Shown: positions 45,930 through 55,552 of the stretch, piece by piece
Layout of the letters: every line of letters begins with the position of its first letter
How positions within the stretch are numbered: the stretch's first letter is position 1
Assembly (NCBI RefSeq): GCF_018139145.2
Contig: NC_059500.1
Coordinates: forward strand, 50,896,663-50,960,662
Source: Gymnogyps californianus
Lineage: Eukaryota; Chordata; Aves; Accipitriformes; Cathartidae
Reading direction: 5' to 3'
DNA: 64,000 nt
The notes under the pieces: model-generated
The model's database searches: none
What the model was told of the DNA's origin: nothing
The model's input: only the letters and a program-made list of their open reading frames with translations
Translations under genes and position numbers: made by a program

Positions 45930-46470
45930 GGAAGGATCTAAACTAGCTAATACTACTTCAGAAAGAGATCTTAGAATTAAACATTCTCTAAAAATGTCAC
46001 CTTGCTGTTCAGATATAGTCAGAAAGGCTAAAAGGATGTTGGAAGTTACTGGGATAAGATTAGAGAACAAAATTCTGCCATTGTATAAAGCCATTGTGTG
46101 CCTGCATCTTCAGAAGTATATGCATTTCTGGTCAACCTCTTCTCACAGACAGTGCAGGAAAAAAAGAATAAGAGCAGAAAAGAGTAACAAGAATGGCTGA
46201 GGGAATCCACTACTGGATAAAATTTTAAAATGAAAAGATGACATTTTAAAGATAAAATATATTGTGAAATGCATGAAGTTGTGAATGACATGGAGAAGAT
46301 CTATAAAGAATAATAATTAGGTTGTAGCAACTAAAAGGATTAGACAGAAGGATTAACAAGCAAAAGGAAGTATTTTTTCATAAAAATGCTGCAAGGTCTA
46401 GTGTTTGACAAAAGGAGAACTATGTTCAAAAAGTGATGTATAGAAATTTGTGGAAAAATATCAGTTAAGC
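45930..46470 (+). mobile_element. Ancient CR1/L3-like LINE remnant (ORF2 C-terminus)
   Basis: The plus frame 45994-46200 reads [31 protein letters not shown] and MHFWSTSS. This matches the pattern of the old amniote CR1/L3 ORF2 C-terminus, in which A(V/L)KKANRMLG is followed by [24 protein letters not shown]. Further on, 'AACAAGCAAAAGGAAGTATTTTTTCA' near 46356 corresponds to the family's KQKEVFFHP-type block. The copy has stops and is far more diverged than the avian-type CR1s elsewhere in the window, so it is probably an older layer. Confidence 0.65.
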
Positions 46471-46620
46471 ATTATTAAATGCAAACATATGCATAGAATC
46501 TTTGGCTTGAGAAATCTTGAAACAGACAGTGTACCAGAAGAAATACTATTCTGTACTTACCTTTTTTATGCTCTTCCTGGTACTGATTATTCAGGGATGA
46601 CTAAAGAAGATGAAGTGCTC

Positions 46621-46635
46621 TTTTTTTTTTTTTTT
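46621..46635. repeat. T15 homopolymer
   Basis: Fifteen T residues after GAAGTGCTC. No processed pseudogene or SINE body recognised next to it. Confidence 0.85.
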
Positions 46636-47848
46636 GGCCCAGTATAATAATTATTTTATTTTTATTATGCAGAAATACCAAAACTGAGAAAATATGATGT
46701 GCATTTTATTTCAGTTGTATTTGGAGGTCTTTCTGTGCTTCTCTGATGTCTGCAAGGTATATTATTAAGCCCTTAGGAAGCTAGTAGTCAGACTTTGACA
46801 CTTTCTGTAGAAGTCCAGGGTGAAACCTTTAGACCTCTCTTTCCTTTGTCCTGTATTTACCCTTGCACATGGAGAGGCTTGCACTTTAACTGGGCTGGAA
46901 AATAGCACTATTATCTGTTAAGGGATGGCAGCTGCCTCCAGCAGCCCCAGCCCACGACCTCTCCTACCAAGCAGCTGGAGCCCAGCCGGGTGTGCCCAGG
47001 GACCTGTGATCTCTGCCCAGGCTGAGGGACTCGGCTGCCGCTGTCCCATTTGCTGGTTCTACCAGTGGTGAAGCTGAGCACGTATCCCAGGGACACACAC
47101 ATAGACACAGACATGGGGACACGCACAGGCACATGCAGGACACTGACACAGCTGGTCACACAGGCTGCCACAGACATGGCGCTACCTTCAACAGCACCCA
47201 CAAACGGGACTTGTATAAAACACAAGCACAGACAGGCGAGTCCTCTCCTCCTCTTGGGCTGGCAGAGGTAGAAGGTCACTAGTGCAGCACACACACAACA
47301 CTCTCTCAGTTCACAAGCACAAGCACCTTTGCAGATCCCTTGAAGTATTGGTATGTCCCTTTGTCGCTCTTACCCACCCCATGGGTGCTCTACTCGCCGG
47401 CTGGTCCAGCTTACTGCTCACTAGCAAACACTTGGCACTCACGCACTCATCCCACAGGCACCCCACACTCACAGGTGTGCTTGGGCTTACCAGCACCGAC
47501 CATCCACCCGCCTGATACCCTGGCCCAAACCCGGGGCCCCCCAGTTCATCGGCTAGTCCACCTTGAAGTTTGTCAGTGAATACACACCCCCCCACTCCAC
47601 ACACACGGGGTTTGGGGAAGATACAGACAGTGGGACCCTTCCCAGCAGCCAGCACCAGGCACGCGGGCTGTGACCTGTGGTACTGCTCCAGCTGCCAGTG
47701 CTAAGCCCCTCACCTCGCTCACACCAGTCTCCTGATAGCTGGTTTTCAGGGGATACACACCATTCCTACCCCAGTGGCTGGAGGTTAAAGGTTCCCACTC
47801 GCTCCAGTAGCTGGCACCAGGCCAGGGGTGCCAACAACCTTAGTCTGA

Positions 47849-47866
47849 CTCCAGTAGTTGGCACCA
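47849..47866 (-). promoter_or_regulatory. Primer-binding-site-like motif
   Basis: Sense-strand TGGTGCCAACTACTGGAG begins with TGG, as tRNA-primed sites must, and resembles a TGGTGCCCAACGTGGAG-type Lys site with some mismatches. A near-identical TGGTGCCAGCTACTGGAG lies at plus 47802-47819, which weakens the assignment because only one would be a true site. Confidence 0.35.
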
Positions 47867-47961
47867 AATTTCACTCACGCACACAAGTCTCACAGGCACT
47901 TAGTCCACACATTCCTACAAGATGGAGAGTGAGAACACACACAGAGAGAGTTAAGAAGAGA

Positions 47962-47967
47962 TTTAAT
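47962..47967 (-). terminator. ERV LTR poly(A) signal ATTAAA
   Basis: TTTAAT in plus is ATTAAA on the sense strand, followed by a GT/T-rich element that is typical of retroviral R/U5 junctions. Confidence 0.55.
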
Positions 47968-48735
47968 GAGAAGATATAAGAAGATGGGACAGACTGTGGT
48001 GATCGGGCCCAGGGCTCAGCCAGACGAGTACGGACTGGCCCTGTTTTACACTCGACCCTCTTGAACCCCTTTCTGTCTGCCCCTTGCTTTATTCCTGCTT
48101 GCTCCCCCTCCCCCTCATCCATTTGCTTAGTCCCACTGACCCCCCTCCAACATCCTGGACCTCAGGGTTACATCTTTCTCAGTAGCAAAGTCCCAGTTTG
48201 CCTGCAATTTCTTGACAGCCCATCAATTAATGCAACTGACCAGGTTTATTTCTGGTTATTGTCTTTGTTAATGCTAACTGGTCAGGTTTTATGTCTCCGT
48301 ATGTTCTCTCTCTCTCTTTTCTTATGATCCCAATTTGACAAGGTGCTTAGTCAGATAATCATATTGAAAAATGAAAATTCTCACACTTCACATATCCTTA
48401 TGAGTGTGGCTGACCGAGTTTGTTCTCATCACTACCTCCCTTATCATTCATTCATCAGGTTTATATCTGTATGTTCTTGTTATGGCCTCCTCCTCTTCTC
48501 ATTATGCGTCTTTGCATTGAAAAAGCCCTTGACCAGATACATGTCAAGGAGCAGACACTCTCCTTCCACATGCTCTTACATTACCTATTTTCTTCTTTTG
48601 AGAAGCCGACTTCCAGCTTTAAGAAAATAGAACAGCTTAGAGATCTGGTCCCTGGTAAGGTTTCACCATATATCCATTGCTGGTTCATAATTTCCTGTCA
48701 AGTGGTTTAGGACCAGCAGGTTCCAACATCAGGAA

Positions 48736-50164
48736 AAACAGTCACTGTGATGTACTCGTGGGGTCTGATGAAAATATGGCTACCAGACAACATAGCAAAT
48801 ACAAGTGTTGTGTGTAGTGATGTACTGATACCCATATTACAGGCTTTGAAGAACTGCGACTTATATGATCATAAGGCTTAGCAAGACATAACCCTTAATC
48901 AGCAGTCTAGTGTCTTCTTGGTGTTCTTATTTACACCTGTAATTAGGTGCTCCTGAAAGGCTGTCTCTGGCAGAACCTGGCAAGCTGCAGATGTGTTTAG
49001 GAAGTTTGCTGAGCTAAAGAAATTTTAATTGAATTCTTACCCATTGCAGTTAGTGAAATGATGACCAGTTCTGCACACAGCACCATTTCCTTAGCTATTG
49101 GTCACCCCTCCTGAGCAGTAGGTATCTTGACGGGTCATCTGGGTACATGGAAAATTTTAAGAGTATCCTGTCATACAAATCTTTTGATTTGATACTAGTA
49201 CAATGAGGGAGGAGAGATACTTATGACAAGAAAATCTGTCAACTAGTCTCTAGCCATTAATGGAATCTTGAAAAACTTGACATACGTAAGTGATCTCTTA
49301 TATTCTTTTTCTATGTGAGTATACCTTTTCCCTCTCTTGTACTTACGCAGTGGATTTCACCTTGTTATTCTCCTATTTGATCAGGATAGTTCCCAAACTA
49401 TATAATGACGTATTGCCCAAGACAATTGTTGGTTTCACTAAAATGAAAATGGCTGAACTGGAAGTGAAGGAAAGAATACCCTTAAGTCTTTAAATGCTTT
49501 CTTTTGCGCAAGTTCCCACTGCATACTGTGCTCTTGTGTAAACACATATGCAAAAGTACTGAGTTGTCAGCCACATGGGGTACAAACAGGCCTAAAACAA
49601 TTATCACACCTAGATGACAGTTCAGCACCAGGATGTTGGTAGGTCTGGCCATTCTCCAGATGGCCCCACCTGTAATTTTACCAGGATGAATACCACCAGC
49701 AGTGATACAGCACTGGAGTCAATAGCTGTCTTCACAGACTCATGTTTTCCAATGTTCTAGGTAAATTAGTCTTCTTAAGTACTCACCCTGCTCTGTGCAA
49801 ATAATCATAGTGGACCTCATTGACAGGGAAATGGACAAAGGAATATGTCTGGAATTTCCTGAATTAGGCTTATCTTTAGGCTTAGTTTAGGCTACTCAAG
49901 ATTTGGCCACACCAAATTTCTAGTCCTTTTCTTTGTTTTTGGCTCAGCACAGACCACTGAAGACTGTTGATTTTATAAAATCTTCCTGTATAGACATCTT
50001 CCTGCACCACAGCTGCTTATGCATCATTCCAAAAGCGTGCATGGAACTCTACTCTGGTCTCAGTGGTGTTTTATCAGTTGTTGGCATTCAAGACAAACCA
50101 GTCATTCCGGGAAACCGCTCTGGGCTGTCTGTGACATCTGTTCCAGTGTCAGTCTTGAAATGGA
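48736..50164. other. Anonymous non-coding DNA
   Basis: No gene or clear repeat. The first few hundred bases could still belong to the U3 of the ERV fragment to the left, because I cannot fix its right end. Confidence 0.45.
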
Positions 50165-50986
50165 TTGAGTATAATAAGTGGAGTGTTGCAATGGAGAGAT
50201 AGCGGCTCTTTAGGAAGGACAGAACGGGAAGACAGAGGAGTTGCACTTTATGTGAGAGAGCAGCCAGAGTGCATGGAGCTCTACCTGGGGATGGATGAGG
50301 AGCCAATTGAGAGTTCATGGGTTAGGATTAAAGAGAGGACAGATAAAGGTAGCATTACAGTGGGTGTCTGCTATAGGCCACCTGACCAGGAAGAACAAGT
50401 GGATAAGGCCCTCTGTAGACAGATAGGAACAGCCTCATGTTTGCAGGCCCCGGTCCTCATAGGGGACTTGAACCACCCCAATATCTGCTGGAGGGACAAC
50501 ACAGCAGGACACAAGCGATCAAGGAGATTCCTGGACTACACTGAGGATAACCTCCTCCAAGTGATAGAGGAGCCCACAAGGAGAGGTGGTCTGCTGGACC
50601 TCATAATTACCAACAAGGATGGACTCATTGGGGATGTGAAGATCAAAGGCAGCCTTTGCTCCAGTGACCATGAGATGGTGGAGTTCAGGATCCTTAGCAC
50701 AGGGAGGAGGGTGAAAAGCAAACTTATAATCCTGAACTTCAGAAGAGTCCCATGGGATAGGGCCCTGGAGGGAAGGGAGGCCCAGGAAAGCTGGTTAATA
50801 TTAAAGGATCATCTCCTCCAAGCTCAGGAGAGTTCCATTCAAATAAACACGAAGTCAGGCAAAAATAGCAGGAGGATAGGATGGATGAACAAGGAGCTCC
50901 TAGACAAACTCAGACACAAAAAGGAGGCATACAGGGGCTGGAAGCAAAGATGGGTAACCTGGGAGGAATGCAGAAACATTGTCTAA
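50165..50986 (+). pseudogene. CR1 ORF2 endonuclease domain, 273 codons
   Basis: The longest open frame in the window. It encodes most of the CR1 EEP-type endonuclease, lacking the N-terminal catalytic Glu block. Residues about 18-27 are [10 protein letters not shown], then [27 protein letters not shown], the catalytic block [18 protein letters not shown] at about 99-116, [20 protein letters not shown] at about 140-159, and [11 protein letters not shown], which has the SDH motif. A stop at 50984 separates it from the RT frame. The start methionine is internal and not the true start of ORF2. An unbroken frame suggests a fairly recent insertion, but the element cannot move by itself. Confidence 0.92.
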
Positions 50987-51153
50987 GCAACCCGGGATGA
51001 AGTCAGGAAAGATAAAGCCCAAATGGAATTGAATCTTGCCAGGGTTGTCAAAGACAACAAGGACATACTTAAGTCCATGGGCCGTGATGGGTTGCACCCA
51101 TGAGTGCTGAGGGATGGAACTGAGAGGCCATTCTCGATAATCTTTGATCAATC

Positions 51154-51816
51154 ATGACAATCATGGCACTGGGAGAAGTGCCTGAAGACTGGAGAAAAGC
51201 AAATGTAACTCCTGTCTTCAAGTGCAAGAAGGAGGACGCAGGGAATAACAGGCCAGTCAGCTTCACCTCGATCACTGGGAAGATGGTGGAGCAACTAAAT
51301 ATGGGAACAACTTCCAGGCATGTGAATGACAAGAAGATGATCAAGAGTAGTCAGCATGGATTCAAGGGGAAGTCATGCTTGACCAACCTGATAAAGATCT
51401 ATGATGAAATGACTGGCCTGGTAGACAAAGGGAGAGCAGTGGATATTGTCTACCTGGACTTCAGTAAGACCTTTGACACTGTCTCCCATAAGATCCTCAT
51501 AGACTAGGTGTTGATGTGTGGGCTAGATAAGCAGATAGTGAGGTGGGTTGAAAACTGGTTGAATGGCCAGGCCCAGAGGGTTGTGCTCAGTGGAACAAAG
51601 TCTAGTTGGAGGCCAGTAACTAGTGGTATAACTCAGAGGTCAATACTATGTCTAACATTATTTAACATCTTCATTAATGATCTGTGTGATGGGGCAGAGT
51701 GGACCCTCAGCAAATTTGCTGATGATAGAAAAATGGGAGGATTGGCTGATAGGGTCATGCTGCCATCCAGAGGGATTTCAACAGGCTGGAGAAATGGCTT
51801 GTCAGGAACCTCGTGA
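51154..51816 (+). pseudogene. CR1 ORF2 reverse-transcriptase domain, two frame pieces
   Basis: Two in-frame blocks (51154-51507 and 51508-51816) are separated by a single TAG at 51505-51507. They encode the RT fingers and palm: NVTPVFKCKKEDAGNNRPV, QHGFKGKSCLTN, DIVYLDFSKTFDTVSHKI (motif A), [20 protein letters not shown], and FADDRKMG (motif C, with both Asp retained). The family consensus has T where this copy has R after ADD. The frame is lost after 51816 by an indel near 51805-51815. Confidence 0.9.
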
Positions 51817-52558
51817 TGCTCAAGAAGGGGAAGTGCAAAGTCTTGCACCTCAGGAGGAAAAACCCTCGGGGATTGCTTCCAGCTGGAAAGCAGCTTGGCA
51901 GAAAAGGCCCTCAGGGTCCTGGTGGTCACAATGTTGAATATGAGTCAGCAATGTGACTTTGTGACAAAGAAGGCTAATGGGATCCTGGGATGCATTAGAG
52001 AAAGTATTGGCAGCAGGTCAAGGGAGGTGATCCCCTTTATTCAGCACTGGTGAAGCCATACCTGGAGTACTGTGTCAAGTTCTGCACTCCCCAGCACAAA
52101 AGAGATATGGAGCTACTGGAGACTGGCCAACGAAGGGCCACAAAGATGATGGACTGGAGCATCTGTCCTATGAAGAAAAGCTGAGAGAGCTGGGACTATT
52201 TAGCCCGGAGAAGAGAAGGCTCAGGTGGGATCTTATTAATGTATATAAATACCTGAAGGGAGGGTGTAAAGCCAGGCTGTTTTCAGTGGTGCCCAGTGAC
52301 AGGACCAGAGGCAATGGGCACAAACTGAAACACAGGAGGTTCCCTCTGAACATCAGGAAACACTTTTCCACAGTGAGGGTGACTGAGCACGGGTTGCCCA
52401 GAGAGGTTGTGGAGTCTCCATCCTTGGAGATATTCAAAAGCTGTCTGGATATGGTCCTGGGCAACTGGCTCTAGGTGGTCCTGCTTGAGCAGAGGGATTG
52501 GACTAGATGACCTCCAGAAGTTCCTTCCAATCTCAACCGTTCTGTGATTCTGTGATAG

Positions 52559-55374
52559 TGCCAGTAGTTTCACGCAGTGGCTCATTGTGATTACTGAGAA
52601 ATGTAGGAATGCATTCTTGTCATCAGCGTTCAGCTTATGCATGTGGGACTTGTCTCCTAAAGCATGTTTCCTAATACATAGTGGCAACATTTTTGTTATC
52701 TGCTCCATACAGCTAGCTACTCTGCATGTGTCTGCCTGTTTCCAGCTTATCATGAATACTGTGCTCACATATAGGCTGCCAGTGAGGCTCATGAGCTTGG
52801 CACAAGAACTGCTGTTTCTTTACTGGGATGTCTGATGAAGAAGTCTTTTTTTGAGGGGTATAAAGGACTCCTCTCTAACATCTCTTGTTGCTTTTTGTCT
52901 CCCTCAGTTTGCCTAGTCCTTGTAATTATGTCTCAGCCCTGAAATCTGTTGGCTGTCATCCCCTGTGACATGCAATAGTCTCTTGTGCCATAAACAGTAT
53001 GGTCCCAGGTTATTTCATGATGAAGCTTGCTTGCAAAGTTGTTGCATTTTGCTAGAGTTTAAAGGACTGTAATGCAATTTTCCAGATTCACCCTACTCTA
53101 GGAACCGTGAGGAAAAATGTTGATCCAAATGACGGGTGGAAGCATTATATAACGTTGCTTCTTAATTCATAAAGTTAAAGGGCAGCATGTTATCCTCAGC
53201 CTATAGCCCTATCAAATACAGGATAAAGCTGAATTGCTACTCAAGTGATCCAGTTTTCAGAACCTGTTGCTTATCTAGAGTGCTGGAACCTGGTTTTCTA
53301 CTTGATCTGGTCCTCAGTAATTTTAAAAATAAGTTGTCCTGGAGCTGTAACTGGTAATCAGGAACAAGAGAGCTTTGTATCGTACATGCACTCTTTCACA
53401 AACTGTCTCTGATTCTATTTCAGGCCTCCTACTAAATTTCCACAGTGAAGTCATGACATTTTCTATTGTTTAAAGAAAACAGTAATTCGTGCTTAGGAGG
53501 AAAAAAAAAAGGAAAAAAGGAAGCCTAAGTATTCCTCAGCCCCTAGTCTCTGATGAGCCAGAAGTACATTTCCATTGGAGTATGCGTATATTGCATGGCT
53601 GCACATGGTGGAACATCATCCACAGCAAAATTATTTATATTTGTAATGGGAAGTTGTAGTCTAGAAATGTGAGGACAGTGGTAGTTAAAGAGATATTAAA
53701 GCTAATCATATACTATTCCTCAATAGATCAATAGAACAGATGGTAACTTTATACATTTTGCATGCCGTGAGTGCCTGAAGCCATAGCAACATCCACCTCA
53801 TGCTGGAAATCTATTTCTATCTCCCCCTGCTATTTTATCTTCTCTGAAAACTGTCATCTCAGTGTCCAGAATCCACACCTTAAAAAACCTGGAGACTTAC
53901 TCATTGCAGAGTATTAACCTCTTTTATACCTCTGTCACAGTCACATATAACTTCAACAAAATCATCAGACGTAAAGTAAACTGCATTGGCCAAGGCACAA
54001 AAACACTCCTGTCATATTTGGACAGTGAAAAGACAAGAATTCTTACAAAATATTTTCAGAACATAACTGATCTATGATTAAGGATCACAATTCACTAATA
54101 GTGAACTCAGAAATTAGTAAATTGTGATCACTAGTAATTAGAGTTACTAGCGATTGAGTCACTAGCAATCAACTGACAAATGGTTTTAGTGCCTTAACTT
54201 GTTGGTGATCAAATTGAGAGCATTGAAAGAGGCTGACTTTCCACGTGGAAGAAATGAGCACTCTCTAAAAATCAGAAAGGTATTCTTAAGTTTGAGATCT
54301 CACATCCTTTTCATTCCATCTGTCTGACTTTAAATCAAGGATAGATCAGTTATCTTTTGAAAATCATCAAGTATTTTCTTTATTGAAATGTTCATGAATA
54401 TGATTCATAGTGCTCTTCTGAGGGTCTAGAGAGTTCATGAGTGTATTTCCATTTATTTGACTGAGTTTTAGAATATTTCTGTGTGCTGGGAGTTTTGCAA
54501 GCGTGTAGTGGGACATATTCTTTGCTGAGATTGGTCAGGGTATCAAATAGAAGATTTGAAGAGTTGTGAATTTCCATGCTGTTTTCTGCAATTCATGTTT
54601 ACAACAAATAATGACTTATCAGTGCAATTGAAAATTACATATTTTTTAGAAAGCTGACTGTTGTCACTAGACACTGATAAATATATTTTTGGCATTGATG
54701 GAGGTACTAACATCCTACATCCATTTAACATTAATTTCTGAACATTTCAAAGGCAGAGCTGAACAAATTTTCTTTGATATTCATTTTTTTTGTGTTCAGG
54801 TGGTAAACTTCAAATCAATTGGCAAAACCCCAATCTTACCTTTGTTAACTTTTTCTAAGGCGAAACTTAATGCAAAAACAAAAGTGGATGAATGACAATA
54901 TTTTAAATACATGCTCATCTTAAATTGCATTTTATCAGGGGTTCACTTTCTTTTTTGAACTGAAATGGATTGAACTACCTTGTATTGGCAGTCTTCATTA
55001 ACCATTGTTTGCTCAAATGCACTCTTTTGGAATCTTTTTTGGTAATACATTAGTTTCTATGTACAAATAATTTTCACACAGAAACTAGAAGTAGTTTGAA
55101 GTCCATTTCCTTTAAAATATGTTAATTTATTACAATTGAAACTAACTGTTAATGAAAGAAAAAGACAAAAACAATTCCAGATTTATTTTTGCTTTTTTTT
55201 TTCTTCAAATGGGTTAGCCAAGTGTTGTAGATGAAAAAAAATTGTCTTACATAATGACAATTGCAGTTGATGTCTATTAAGTTTGCTTTAAAGGACTTCT
55301 GAAGTAACAAGTACACAGGCTTCAGGATATTTCAAACTTTATTTGTATTAACTGACTTAGTTCTGGTAGAAACT
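52559..55374. other. Anonymous non-coding DNA with a short tandem repeat
   Basis: No gene, LINE or LTR recognised. The only notable local structure is the hairpin and degenerate tandem repeat at 54091-54172, listed separately. Confidence 0.55.
54091..54172. repeat. Hairpin plus degenerate 15-17-bp tandem repeat
   Basis: TTCACTAATAGTGAA (54091-54105) is a 7-bp stem with a one-base loop. From 54126 three units follow directly: GATCACTAGTAATTAGA, GTTACTAGCGATTGA and GTCACTAGCAATCAA, each with a central ACTAG core and a TAAT/GATT/AATC-type tail. The core ACTA also occurs in the hairpin. Divergence between units suggests an old minisatellite or a reshuffled palindrome. Confidence 0.8.
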
Positions 55375-55552
55375 AGAATCATAGAAACATAGAATGGTTT
55401 TGGTTGGAAGGAACCTTAAAGATCATCTAGTTCTAACCCCACTGCCATGGGCAGGGACACCTTCCACTAGATCAGGTTGCTCAAAGCCTCATCCAACCTG
55501 GCCTTGAACACTTCCAGGAAGGGGGCATCCACAGCTTTTCTGAGCAACCTAT
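55375..55552 (-). mobile_element. Short CR1 3' end (5'-truncated)
   Basis: About 178 bases with the reverse of the CR1 terminus (AGAATCATAGAAACATAG) and 3' UTR (GGTTGGAAGGAACCTTAAAG; CCATGGGCAGGGACACCTTC). It matches the terminus of the nested CR1 at 18372 very closely, so it belongs to the same or a sister subfamily. The element is truncated within the 3' UTR near 55552. Confidence 0.95.

Larger units (their letters stand above)
46915..48735 (-). mobile_element. ERV fragment: LTR plus untranslated leader
   Basis: A GC-richer block with a sharp left edge near 46918. On the minus strand, U3-like sequence occupies about 48050-48735. A weak TGTAAAA element (plus 48044-48049) is followed by an R/U5-like part with ATTAAA (plus 47962-47967) and a CTCTCTGTGTGTGTTCTC stretch. 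The LTR would end just before a TGGTGCCAACTACTGGAG site (plus 47849-47866) that resembles, imperfectly, the Lys-type primer-binding site of class II ERVs. About 0.95 kb of leader follows and then stops, with no gag or pol. Class and exact ends are uncertain. The 81-127-codon frames here are low-complexity and not retroviral proteins. Confidence 0.6.
50165..52558 (+). mobile_element. CR1 LINE, best-preserved ORF2 copy in the window
   Basis: 5'-truncated at the start of the endonuclease (just after the WWD region) and complete at the 3' end (ATTCTGTGATTCTGTGATAG). Order: endonuclease 50165-50986, a shortened linker, RT 51154-51816 with motif A YLDFSKTFDTV (Asp codon 51457-51459) and motif C FADD (GCTGATGAT at 51718-51726), C-terminal region 51830-52270, 3' UTR to 52558. 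Around 51070 the text passes from a linker block (frame DNKDILK) directly to SMGRDGLHP, which in full copies is much further downstream. About 0.25 kb is therefore deleted. Confidence 0.95.

Noticed and set aside
46621..46635. T15 as a retrotransposition mark for the neighbouring ancient CR1-like remnant
   Set aside because: CR1/L3 elements do not use poly(A) tails, and the run is more than 150 bases away from the visible remnant.
46911..47294. 127-codon Cys/Ser/Val-rich minus frame
   Set aside because: It lies in low-complexity CA/GT-rich leader DNA of an ERV fragment. No retroviral protein motif is visible and there is no second frame to support it.
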